A DNA stretch of 64,000 nucleotides from Darksidea phi (Eukaryota > Ascomycota > Dothideomycetes > Pleosporales > Lentitheciaceae). The notes beneath the pieces were generated by a model. It worked only from the letters and a program-made list of their open reading frames with translations. It made no database searches and was not told the origin of the DNA. Shown one piece after another: positions 12,407-22,820 of the stretch. Both the position numbers and the translations under genes were made by a program. The DNA lies in NCBI GenBank assembly GCA_030770425.1, contig JASJFT010000166.1, forward strand, positions 1 through 64,000, read 5' to 3'. Position 1 is the first letter of the stretch, and the number at the start of each line of letters is the position of its first letter.

Positions 12407-12715
12407 TGTGATAGGAGGCCAATGGCCTCAGGAAGTATATGAACGCCCTCTTCCGATAGATGTAACTGCCTCAACTTGACGCTGACTGCTCAGGGAAGCT
12501 GGAACGGTGGATGCGGTCGCTGAATGGACCGTCGTGAGGTTGAGTTTGAGATGCTTGGCAATTTAATTTCTGGAGGACACGGTCACGTGCGGTCGGCTCA
12601 TAGCGGCGCTCGCGACCCACCCGATTTCAAAGCGGGATGAAGTGCTACTCATGATTCATAGAAACTCGATAAACTACTCTACTCAGACACTTCAAGCTCG
12701 AGGCACTCTACGAAG
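12407..12715. promoter_or_regulatory. Divergent promoter, MRPL23 / CCS1, with TCACGTG box
   Basis: 309 bp between start codons on opposite strands. A TCACGTG E-box lies at 12583-12589, roughly central; this heptamer is the binding site of Cbf1-type bHLH factors, which in yeasts often control mitochondrial-ribosome genes. Joint control of the two genes is inference. Confidence 0.4.
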
Positions 12716-13654
12716 ATGACGATACCGACTTTCGAAACCACCTTCGCGGTGCCTATGACATGTGAAGCATGCATCAAAGATATCGAAGGTTCACTCAAAC
12801 AACTAAGTGGTACGAGTGCCTTGGCGAAGATACTTGACGGGTTCAGCAGACTGACCTCAACGCAGGCGTCCACAACATAACTGCAAATTTAAAGGAACAA
12901 TTAGTGTCGATTGAAGGCACTGCAGCACCTTCCGCAATCGTTAATGCGATACAATCTACTGGTCGCGATGCCATCCTACGAGGAAGTGGAAAGTCGAACA
13001 GTACGTGTACTCAAGTGACGTTTTCTTATACAATGCATTGCAGTTCGGATAAACTCTCTTGGCTCGTCCATCGTTGCAAGATGTTAATGAGAGATCTGCA
13101 GGCGCCGCCGTATGCATACTAGAATCGCACGCACCACACGTGGAGAACAAGGTGCGGGGACTGGCACGCATGGTCCAGGTTGCGCCCAACCTCACCATCG
13201 TAGACCTCACTATCAGAGGATTGACGCCCGGAACCTACCATGCCACAGTGCGAGAAACAGGAGACATTTCGGAGGGACCTGAGTCCACAGGTGGCATTTG
13301 GGAGGCGCTCAAGGCGAAGAAGGATGGCACTGCCTGCCGAGGCGTTTTTGGCACGGTGGAAGTGAGCAAGGGCGGCGTAGGTTCCATCTTCCTAGACAAG
13401 CCCATCCAAATCTGGGAGATGATCGGACGGAGCATTGTGGTTGCGAGACAGCAGGATGGGAAGTTTGACAAGAACGATCCAGATACGCTCGTGGGCGTGA
13501 TAGCTAGGTACGTTTAGCATTTTGCTACTCGACACTTACTGACTAGCTATCAAGGAGCGCCGGTGTCTGGGAGAATGACAAGACGGTGTGCTCGTGCTCT
13601 GGCAAGACGGTCTGGCAGGAACGCCAAGACGAAGTTGGTCGCGGGATGCTGTGA
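12716..13654 (+). CDS. CCS1: Copper chaperone for superoxide dismutase
   Basis: Four exons: 12716-12809, 12866-13000, 13102-13507, 13555-13654; introns of 56, 101 and 47 bp. The spliced protein has 244 residues. Domain I is an Atx1-like fold with the copper motif MTCEAC at residues 14-19. Domain II is SOD-like (from about residue 77, AAVCILESH through [13 protein letters not shown]) but lacks the copper-histidine set of true SOD1. Domain III carries the C-x-C motif (CSC, 224-226) near the C-terminus. This is the standard CCS layout; the protein loads copper and forms the disulfide in Cu/Zn superoxide dismutase in cytosol and mitochondrial intermembrane space. The last two introns have good donors and the frame closes exactly. 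It sits directly upstream of noxR, whose product controls superoxide generation. Confidence 0.94.
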
Positions 13655-14641
13655 AGATTGGAGACCCGTTTACGATCGGATGAGGCTTGTGGCCAGACGC
13701 CTATCACTGGCGGACATTGTATCGTGTCTTGGTAGGGCGCAAATAATGCCGTTGCCTGCCGTATCTGGCATCCATTTCGCAAGGCTTGCACCTTGATTTC
13801 TAGGCCGAAACAGTGTCTGCGTGAGTTGAACAGATGGAAGTGGCTCTTTGAAGGCTAAACGTTATGCATCGGTGCCTCAGACCCAGCAAATGCCGTCACG
13901 TGGCCGTCTCAAGGGCAAGATTGCCATGTAACAGACCTCAAACGCGAGCAGTCGTCCATGGTGGAGGCGGTGTCCGCTGGCAAAAGCTGCGTGCTGTTGG
14001 CGGCGAGCAATGGCTGGGTGAAAGCAATTCAATGGCGCTTTGGAAAAGCCATATGACATCCGAGCATCGGCCGGTGGTGGTGTCACGGCTCGAATTGGTT
14101 CGGACGATGTGTTGCGGCGAGCCTCGAAGCGCTGTGGATGCTGGAAAGACCGCACAGACAGCCAATCATCGTGGCCAATGCATGGGCTGCCAAGCCACAA
14201 CTTCAGACGCGCTGGGACTCAGAACTCAGAACTGGTCTCCCCACTTGCGCCAGCCTCCAGCCGCCCGCCAAATCCCTCGGGGTGCCTAGTCCCCTTGCTG
14301 CGCTGTCCTCGAGAGCTCCTCGCTCACCCTCCGTTACTATCCTTAAGAGTTCGCGCCCACTACTGTCCCTCTTTTGCCCGCCCCGCCCCTCCACCCCAAA
14401 TCCACACCCTCGATCTTCGATAACTAATAGCCGACGTGCGGCGGCCATATAGTAATACTCGACGCCGTGCACACTCATAGCCCCGGTGGCTGCGTTGTAG
14501 TCTGGAAGGAGCGAAAGAGTGCATTCATCAAGACGTAGTTCAGACGGAAAGACCCCTCCAACCGTGGAGCGGTAGAAAGGAACGACTGGGACGAGGCTTG
14601 ACGACACCATACTGCCGGGTAACTATTAGAACACCTTCGTC
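13655..14641. other. Intergenic between CCS1 and noxR
   Basis: 987 bp without a supported gene. The last 300 bp are pyrimidine-rich on the plus strand, as expected of a fungal promoter and 5' leader for noxR. Open frames are short and without recognisable content. Confidence 0.6.
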
Positions 14642-16513
14642 ATGTCTCTGAAGCAGGTAGGCGAACCCTCCCGTTACAAAACCATCGTCTTCGGCAGGAC
14701 AATTGCTGAGTGTGAGCAGGAAATCGAGACCTGGGTGGCAGCCCTGACCGCCTACGATAACAATGAATTCGACGAGGCATTGAAGGAGTTTGATGCCATC
14801 TCCGACACGTCGAAAATCCTGTTCAACTGTGGTGTGATCCATGCTACGCTCGGTGAGCATGAGAAGGCGGTAAGTAACAGCTGGAGAAGACCCAAATGAG
14901 CGTGTGCTCACACCTACGCAGGTTGACTGCTACCAGCGCGCTGTGCGGCTGGACCAGTATCTCGCCGTCGCCTATTTCCAGCAGGGCGTTTCCAACTTCC
15001 TCATGGGCGACTTCGAGGAGGCACTTGCAAACTTCAACGACACACTTCTCTACCTCCGTGGCAACAACAACATTGATTACGAACAACTGGGCCTAAAGTT
15101 CAAGCTGTACTCTTGCGAAGTCCTTTTCAACCGAGGTCTCTGCTACATCTACCTCCAGCAGAAGGATGCGGGTATGCAGGACTTGTCCTTTGCGGCAAAA
15201 GAGAAGGTGGTACCTGACCATGACGTGATCGATGAGGCAATCAATGAGGCGGCAGAGGTAAGGAACCGTTCTGTTGTATGGTTGCATCAGGTACTAACCT
15301 CTCTAGGGCTACACTGTGTTCTCTATTCCGGTCGGGATTGTCTACCGTCCCAACGAAGCAAAGGTCAAGAACTTGAAAACGAAAGACTACCTTGGAAAGG
15401 CTCGTCTTGTCGCGGCCTCGGACCGACAAAATGCATTCACTGGGTTCGCCGGGTCAGAAATCAAGAAGATGGCCAGCGCGGCCAAGGACGACCGAACAGA
15501 GGATAAGATATCCTATGCCGCTACGAACCTGGTTAAGCCTGAGCTCCAGAGCAGGGCGCGACAGCAATCGGAGCCACCTATGAACCGCAACGTGTTCCCT
15601 CCCACGCCGCCACCGGAGTCGGACAACAGGAAATCTGCTGGCGAGAAGGGTGGACCAATGAGCCGTGCCCAGTCCGTCCGTGGCGGTGGACCCAAGCCTC
15701 AGCCGCTTAACCTTGGTCGCGCCGCGTTCGATAGGAGGGATGAGCCGCCGCAACGCAGGCCCACGCAGCGATCTGCTTCTGAGCGGCCGCCCCCTACCCG
15801 CCAAGAGTCAATGCGTCAAAGAGATCAGGACCGCCGCGATCGAGATAGGCCCCGTCGCCGTGGTGGCTCCGACGAAGAGTATGAAGACTACGACGATATA
15901 TACGATCAGTATGGCTCACGCTCAAACCGTCCCGCATACACCCGGTCTCGACAGGCGAAGTACTCACGGCCTGCGTATATCGACGAAGAGGACGAAGACG
16001 ACTACGACGGAAGCGACGTTGATGATGCCGATTTTGAAATGGTGTCCCGCTCTAAGACCAATAGAAGACGGTCACCCGTTCGTTCCAATACCTCCGCTGG
16101 TCGCGGTGGCGCCGGTGGCAAGATTCGAGTTAAGGTACACGCAGGTGATACCCGATACGTGTTTGTCACGCCAAACACGTCGATGCGCGATTTCGTCCAG
16201 TCGATTCGCGAGAAGTTCGGTCTCCGCCAGAACTTCAAGATCGAGATCAAGGACGATGGTGACATGATCACCATGGCAGACGAAGACGACTTGGACATGG
16301 CTATTCAGAGCGCCAAGAGCATGGCTCGCAAGGAAGGCGCTGACGTCCCCAAGATGGAGGTATGGCTCACCCTTCTTCCTTCTTCTTCTACCCTAGCGCC
16401 CGAGGAGCTATATTTGCTAGCTCCCCTCCCCCCCAGCATCAAGATATTCCGCTTCTGAATCTCTGGAATGGTTGCTAACCATATTTCTTTAGGTCTGGAT
16501 AAAAGAAGTATAG
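14642..16513 (+). CDS. noxR: NADPH-oxidase regulatory subunit NoxR (p67phox-like)
   Basis: Four exons: 14642-14869, 14922-15257, 15307-16359, 16493-16513; introns 52, 49 and 133 bp. Total 545 residues, as in other ascomycetes. Residues 1-190 form TPR repeats (CGVIHATLGEHEKAVDCYQRAV, FQQGVSNFLMGDFEEALANF, NRGLCYIYLQQKDAG) that bind Rac-GTP. An activation segment with NAFTGF follows, then a long Pro/Arg-rich and acidic linker, and a PB1 domain at about 459-535 (KIRVKVHAGDTRYVFV through DEDDLDMAIQSA). There is no SH3 domain, the normal state for fungi. The last exon adds only VWIKEV. NoxR with Rac activates NoxA/NoxB to make superoxide for hyphal fusion, fruiting bodies and infection structures. 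Confidence 0.96.
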
Positions 16514-18008
16514 ATTAGAGATACCCGCAGGCACCACACACTCTCACGAGGGCCGCAACATCTGTTTTTCCTTGTTTTCTACATGTGGATCTTCGACTCC
16601 CGCTTTGTCTACACGGCATTTTTCTGGTTCGTTCACGCACTCTGTTGACTTGCTAGGGGTTGCTGTACCCTTATCCCTCTTGATGTAATGTCGATCTGTG
16701 GTTTAGCAGCGAGCATCGATATTTCCCCTTGCCGAAGCATATACGCACTATCCGCGGCCGAGATGATTGGCGTTTTCATTTTCACAGCCGGACTGTTGAG
16801 CGTCCGCGTAGATTGGGGTGGGATTCATGAACTCGAACGCATATACTTAGCGAAGCGTCGTTATCGTTGTATTTATTCAAGCCTTTTTGGGTCTAATTAT
16901 GAGATACGAGGCATATTCTACTCGTATGCGTTCCTGTATTACTTTTACCTAAATAGTCCGGGCTGCGTCACTCTAGAATATCGGGTTTGTGGAATAGACG
17001 CATTCGTGCTGCGTACATACAGATTCGGCTTATGCAAACAAGCAAAGCCTTGTAACCATACCGCTTGTCAAAGCAAAGCCGACATCTACAACTAAATGCA
17101 TCTTTTACCGCCGACAAGCCTTGGCGTGCATCTCCACCCGACGTCTAAACCTCCATCTGCACCGTCAGACTCGCACCCAACCCGGCGGAAGGTGATGGAA
17201 CAGCACCGCATCGTCCGACCAGAAAATTATCTCCGAGAAATGGAACACGGCATGCATCGAACGCATTCACAGCACACAGCACGCGAGTATCAGGCCACAT
17301 TGTTTCGGCGGAAGATTGCACGGCAGAGTGTTTGAGTATACCCGAACGCAATCCTGCTGTGTCATGCAGGCGTGCGAAGGACAGCTTCTTGAAACACACA
17401 TGTTGGGAGTCTGACTTGGCAATTTGTAAGTGCAAGCGTTCGAACGTTGAGAAAGCTGGAGGACTGAGAAGCTTCGGTTGGACGTTACGGTAGTGCCAAG
17501 TGAGCGGGATAGGAAGGGGGACCGCGAAGAGCGAGAAGCATCCATCAAGCCGGTTTTGAAGGCTTGGAAGACGTCTTGGAGAAGTCTTGGGAAGTGTGGC
17601 TGTTTGAGGATACGGGACTGTCCGGGGGAAGGGTGGATGGTGTTTCAGGAGGGAGGTGTGAGGTCAGAAGTTGTGCCGAGTTCAATGAAGCGATAGGTTC
17701 TTGCGAAAGGCTTGGATAGGCAAGTGCCAGTTCTAATTCGGTTGGCTTCCCCATGTGGTAGGTTTTGGTTGTGGTATTCTGTCAGAGTTGGTTGTATACA
17801 TATATTGTACAATCGTGGTTGACGGAAACATCGATCGAGCCGCAATACCGCCCTAAACGCCTTTCCAATGCAAGTCCCGTCGCAGTTTTGTACAGCTCTC
17901 TTACACTCTCCATCCTGAGGCGCCTTCACCACTCATGTTTTCAATCCTTATTATATCTCAATCCGAAGCCGCCGCGCCTCCCCAGGCTAGCGCCTCTCGA
18001 TCCAAAAT
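16514..18008. other. Convergent intergenic region, no gene seen
   Basis: About 1.5 kb between the 3' ends of noxR (+) and TOM6 (-). The first few hundred bases are AT-richer and probably noxR 3' UTR. A Ser/Pro/Thr-rich frame of 69 codons on the minus strand (17754-17545) has no family resemblance. Nothing else is supported. Confidence 0.55.
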
Positions 18009-18306
18009 CTACGCAGGGAGCAGGATCTCAGCCCAACTGCTGTGCAAGAATGCGACACCGACCTGAAGCATCATTGTCAGCCAATGTCTTAACATATCTC
18101 TGTTGGATCCATTGTGATTCTAGACTCTGTGCTGGCACGGGTAGGAATCGGCCAGATTGCAAACGTACAGCGAACATCCCAATCGCCGTAACAACGGAGC
18201 GATTCTCCTGGCTCATGATCGTCTGATAGGCACTGCGCGCGTAGTTTGGCTCGCCGCTGAGCCCGGCGAGGGTGCGCCCTCCTTTTGGTGCGGATTTAGC
18301 GGCCAT
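18009..18306 (-). CDS. TOM6: Mitochondrial outer-membrane translocase subunit Tom6
   Basis: Small split gene: exon 1 18306-18169, intron 18063-18168 (106 bp, GTACGT donor), exon 2 18062-18009. It encodes 63 residues. The start MAAKSAPKGGRTLAG resembles filamentous-ascomycete Tom6; a polar N-terminal half is followed by a single C-terminal transmembrane helix built across the splice (GMFAVGVAFLHSSWAEILL). Tom6 is a tail-anchored small subunit that stabilises the Tom40 core of the TOM complex, through which nearly all mitochondrial precursors enter. Read without splicing, the frame runs into unrelated sequence, so the gene is easily overlooked. Assignment rests on my recall of family sequences and on the hydrophobic C-terminus. 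Confidence 0.83.
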
Positions 18307-18672
18307 GGCTGGACTACGTCTCTACCGTCAGCACTCAAAATAAAATGATTACGAGGCGGTACATACTTTTGGATTGGGTTAGAAGGTGGAGAGAGGTGTG
18401 TTTAGCGGTTTGCAGAGCTTGTTGCGATGGATGTAGATGCGATGATGATGCGAGGGAAACTTTTGGAGATCCGGCGGGAAGAATGATTAGCCGAGCTTCA
18501 CTTTTGGTTACGTAAGCGACATCTAGTTTTGACGGCGAAGCTCAATCGAGTAATAATCTCCAGATGTCAGGACAAATAAAATAAAGGTGGACCCGACAAT
18601 CTCTGTCGTCTGCGCCTGGAGGTGCCATTTAGTCTTTACTGTATATTGATCGCACCGACCATATCCAGGGGA
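18307..18672. other. Intergenic, TOM6 promoter side
   Basis: 366 bp between the TOM6 start and the stop codon of the metallophosphatase gene, both minus strand. No coding signal. Confidence 0.6.
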
Positions 18673-20582
18673 TCACGACGGACAGCTATCCTCCTTAGTA
18701 TCCCAATACTTTTTCACCCAATCCGTCAAGATATCTGTGAAGCTCTTACCGTCGGCATAGTATTCCGTATCATCTACCCCATAGCTCTCACCCAGGTACT
18801 CTAGTGCCATCAAGACCCACTTCTGAACAAACTCATTGTACATGACATCCACAATCTCTGGAGTGTCGTCTTCTGACGAGAATCCAACAGTCGCTTGTAT
18901 GCAGTTCGGAACCCGATAGAATGAGATAGCGGAGTGCAGAGTGTCATCGCCATCGGTGCCAGCGTCATCACGAGTTGTATAGCCCGGGATAAGGGTCTCT
19001 TTATCATCTGCGGAAAGCGGTAATTGAGCGTTGGCGGTGTGAGCAAACCTCTCGTGAGAGGCGGCATACGTCTCGGGCCTATACTGCGCAGCGACATGTT
19101 CCGGCGGCTGTAAATACGCATTCTGCTCGCTCATCATCTGCAGTATCGGACCCTCATTATTTAAGAGCTTTAGGATATTCTTGGCTGCTTGGTACGGGAC
19201 GTCTTTAAGTAACCGAACACCGCTCGTGAAAGGCGATACGAGGAATTTGGTGTCTTTGGTAAACGCTCCTTTAAAGATGTCGAAGCGTATACCGCCTGTG
19301 TTCATGATGACAAGTGCTTTCTTTCCATCTATGCTTACACGTTCCGACGGCGCAATAGATTGTGGAAGGACTTGTTCTTCTAGCCAGGAGAAGATGGATT
19401 CGTTGTGCGGGTAGGGACGTCGGGAGACCCAGTAATCTTGCGGTGCGCATCCGTAGCGTTCATTTAGTCCTAAACTCTTTCTCGCATCGCCGATGGCGGC
19501 TGTGACGTCCTGACCGTGTGATGTTGGGAAGGTTGTGTCGTTCTTGCCGCTGTGGTGATGGAGAGAAAAGAGATTGTTGTCAATGTATCTTCTCTCAAAC
19601 TTGATGTCCAATTTCGCCGATTTCGCTACCTGCTTCTCGCCCCCGCCCGTGCTGAGCCCATTAATCGACATGAAACCCAAGGTTTCCATGTACCTTCCGC
19701 TTTCTAATGCTACGGACTTGGAATCAAAGATCTTGTAGTCTCTAATATGTGAATGCCCACCAAAGAACTGGATCGGAGTGTCCTGTTGTGCTGAACGTAT
19801 CGTTGAAAAGACTGTTGCGTATTCAGTGGAGCGAATATCGACATGTCCATACACAAGAATCAGATCTAAATCCTTGTCGTTGATGGCGTCCTTAAACCAT
19901 TCTTCCTTGACGGCTTGTTCGACAGGCTGAACAATGGTATTATTGTCATTGCCGGTGAAGTTGAAGATAAAGCCAAAAGCTAGAATTCGAATTCCCTGGT
20001 TCTTCGTGGTAAACTTCTTGTACCTTGGCGCCAAAGGTTGCCGCTTCCCTGTATCAGGATTGATAATGTCGAGGTTAGAGGCTAGATAGTGGTCTTTGAA
20101 GTCCGGAACTGTGTGATAGAACTCGCCGTTTGCGGATTCGGCTTTGTAGAGTTCATGATTGCCAGAGCAGATTAGGTCGATGCTCTGTTCTTTAGCGATC
20201 TCGTACGTAAACTTGCCGCGCGGTTTGGAAGAATCATAAATGGCATTTCCTTCTATACGATCTCCGGTGTCGATGAGAAGCAGATCTGAGCCGTCTGCGT
20301 CGGCTTTGTCGCGGAGATGTTTGGCGAAAGAGATGTAGTCGCCCCAGTCAGCCGAAAATGAGGGTCTAGTGTTGTCAGACGAGGTATTGGTTTAAGGTAT
20401 ATTAGGTATCATTACTCTTGCAAGTGTCCGCCCCACCAACCGTGTATATCAGTTGTGTGAAGGAAATTTAATTGCGCCCACGGAAGGTCGCGCAGTGGCG
20501 CAGCTATCGGGGACGGTGCTGAGGGTTGAGCGCAAAGAGCGCCACTAAAGAAAGCAACAGGTATCAAGACTCTTCGAGCCAT
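18673..20582 (-). CDS. Secreted calcineurin-like metallophosphatase / 5'-nucleotidase-type
   Basis: Two exons, 20582-20416 and 20365-18673, with a 50-bp intron (20366-20415). The product has 619 residues. A signal peptide is clear (MARRVLIPVAFFSGALCA). The metallophosphoesterase core shows DIHG (45-48), GDRIEGN (90-96), GNHE (124-127) and later GGHSH, all metal-binding motifs of the family. A long C-terminal part resembles the 5'-nucleotidase C-terminal region (NTGGIRFDIFKG). In yeast the closest type I know is YHR202W (SMN1), a vacuolar metallophosphatase; fungal relatives are annotated as nucleotidase or Ser/Thr phosphatase-like. Substrate is unknown; extracellular or vacuolar phosphate scavenging is an inference. 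The true start is the ATG at 20582 because only it supplies the signal peptide and the first metal motif. Divergent from the RCC1 gene. Confidence 0.88.
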
Positions 20583-20973
20583 CCCGCGAGGCTGAGTTGG
20601 GCCCTTTTACGTAGGCACCACGCAACACAGCCTCCGAGAGTTACTCAGCGGCGGGCAAGAGCAAAGTGAGAATGCCTGGAAGACTACGAGAGGAAAGACT
20701 AAACTCTTCAGAGTGACAGCAAAATGCAGGCAACAAACCACCCGGATGTCGGTGGCCTTCAAATGTTGTGACAGTGACGTGAGTCCGAGACTGCTTACAA
20801 AGGCGGTGGCTAAACGCTTCACCCCTGGCGCCTGTTGGTCCGCTAGCGTACAAATCGCGTTCCTGGTCAGCATTTTTTAAGCAACACCATAACACGACCT
20901 CCCAACCACCCCGAGACACAACATTTGACCCTTCCACCCCCATCGCAGTCGCATTTCAGAATCGACGCGAACA
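20583..20973. promoter_or_regulatory. Divergent promoter, metallophosphatase / RCC1
   Basis: 391 bp between two start codons on opposite strands; must contain both promoters. No specific factor site recognised. Confidence 0.4.
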
Positions 20974-22820
20974 ATGGCTCCTCGCGGAAAAACTCGCGCT
21001 GCCAGCGTAGCAGTGCCTGACAAGGCCGAGAAGGAAGTTGTCGTGAACGGCACTGGCATGTCATTAGAGCTCCGCCCCCCATCTTCATCGCTAACTCATC
21101 TAGGCGCCGGACGAGGCCGCGCGAAGAAAGCAGGCACGCCGGCCGTGAACGGTACAGCTTCCGAGCCCGAGAAGAAAGCGCCCGGTAAGTCGAACGCATC
21201 GCAAACCTTTCTCTGCATTAGCTAAGACTTCCCCAGCTGCTCGTGGTCGCGCAAAAAAAGAAGACACGCCCGCGACTGCGCCGAAAGCCGCGCCCAAGCG
21301 CAAGAAGGATGAAGAGAGTGAATCCGAACCTGAACTCGAAGTTGCGCCCAAAGCAAAGAAGCCAAAGACGGCAGCGGCGAAACCGGTGGCAACGGATGCA
21401 GGACCCAAGCCCAAGGGCCCGCGTCGTGTTCGTGGCAAGAAAAACGAGATCAACGACATTCGGTATACCGTGCCTCTAAAGGTATTCGTGTTCGGCGAAG
21501 GAAGTTCGGGCGAGCTGGGGCTGGGCGCACACAAGAAAGCTAAAGACGTCAAGCGGCCGCGATTCAACGAGGCGCTGACCAACATGAATGTGGTCAAGAT
21601 CGCGACCGGCGGTATGCATGTCGTCGCATTGACAAAGGACAACAAAATCCTGACTTGGGGCGTCAACGACAACGGCGCATTGGGTCGTGACACGTCTGGT
21701 GCGAGCGTCAAGATGCGGGATTTGGACGCGGATGACGATTCTGACTCAGACGATGAAACCGGTGGCCTCAATGAGCTCGAAGCCACCCCGATCGCCGTCT
21801 CGTCAGAGTACTTCCCCGAAGACACGACGTTCGTGGACGTTGTGGCTGGTGATAGCTGCTCGTTCGCGCTGACCACTGAAGGCGCTGTATATGGATGGGG
21901 CACTTTCCGCGTAAGTAGCCAACGAACAATACTAATAGATTATACTAATACACGTCTAGAAAAATGAAGGCATCCTTGGCTTCGGACGAAGTACAAACAC
22001 TGCGAACTATCCTGTTTATATCGAGGGCATCACGAAGGTCACCCAGCTTGCCTGTGGAACAAACCACGTTCTCGCACTTGACAAGGACAGGCATGTCTAC
22101 GCCTGGGGCAACGGCCAACAGAACCAGCTCGGACGTCGCGTGACGGAGCGCACCCTGATCGAATCATTACAGCCTAACCGCGTCGGTTTCCATGACAGCA
22201 CGTTCAAGCGACCGAGCCAACGGATTTCGAAGATTGCCTGCGGTGACTATCACGGTCTAGCTATTGCGGAGGATGGGCATGTCTGGTCCTGGGGCGCGAA
22301 CAATTACTGTGAGACAGGACATCCCGAAGAGGCTGGGAAAGACCACTCCAGCATACTTACTCCACGGATTATTCAAAGCCTCGAAGGCAAAGGGGTCGTA
22401 GCCGTTGAGGGTGGATCACATCACAACATTGCTTTTACCTCTGGCGGTGAAGTCTACGCCTGGGGCCGCTGCGACGGCTCACAAACCGGCATCCCCGCTA
22501 GCGAACTCAATGGCATTGTTGACGAATCCAAGGTTCTTAAGAGCGAAGCCGGCAAGGCCAAGATTCTAATTGAACCCACCGTCATTCCGGGCCTCAAGGA
22601 TATCGTAACTGGAGCAGTTGGGCCGGAGCATACCATCGTTATCAACAAGGACGGCAAAGCGTACTCTTGGGGTTTCTCGTCCAATTACCAAACCGGACTG
22701 GGCACGGGCGAGGATATTGAAACTCCGACCCTCATCGATAACACTGCTGTAAGGGATACAAAGCTTATCTGGGCTGGTGCAGGTGGGCAGTACTCGATGC
22801 TCGCTAGCAGGAAGGAGTAA
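20974..22820 (+). CDS. pim1: RCC1-family Ran guanine-nucleotide exchange factor
   Basis: Exons 20974-21055, 21104-21184, 21237-21910, 21960-22820, giving 565 residues. Introns 2 and 3 are ordinary (52 and 49 bp; TACTAAT branch in the last). Intron 1 (21056-21103) would start with GC rather than GT; it is 48 bp, has no in-frame stop, and so may also be retained as 16 extra residues. The N-terminal 160 residues are Lys/Ala/Pro-rich with basic nuclear-localisation clusters. Then seven RCC1 propeller blades follow (FGEGSSGELGLG, LTWGVNDNGALG, VYGWGTFR, VYAWGNGQQNQLG, VWSWGANNYCETG, VYAWGRCDGSQTG, AYSWGFSSNYQTGLG). An acidic insert sits in the second blade, as in Pim1/Srm1. The protein charges Ran with GTP on chromatin to drive nuclear transport and mitotic control. 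Confidence 0.93.

Noticed and set aside
16688..17095. 135-codon plus-strand frame after noxR
   Set aside because: Composition and position fit noxR 3' UTR and spacer; no domain or family resemblance.
17545..17754. Ser/Pro-rich 69-codon minus-strand frame
   Set aside because: Low-complexity, no recognisable family, no splice-linked partner exon.
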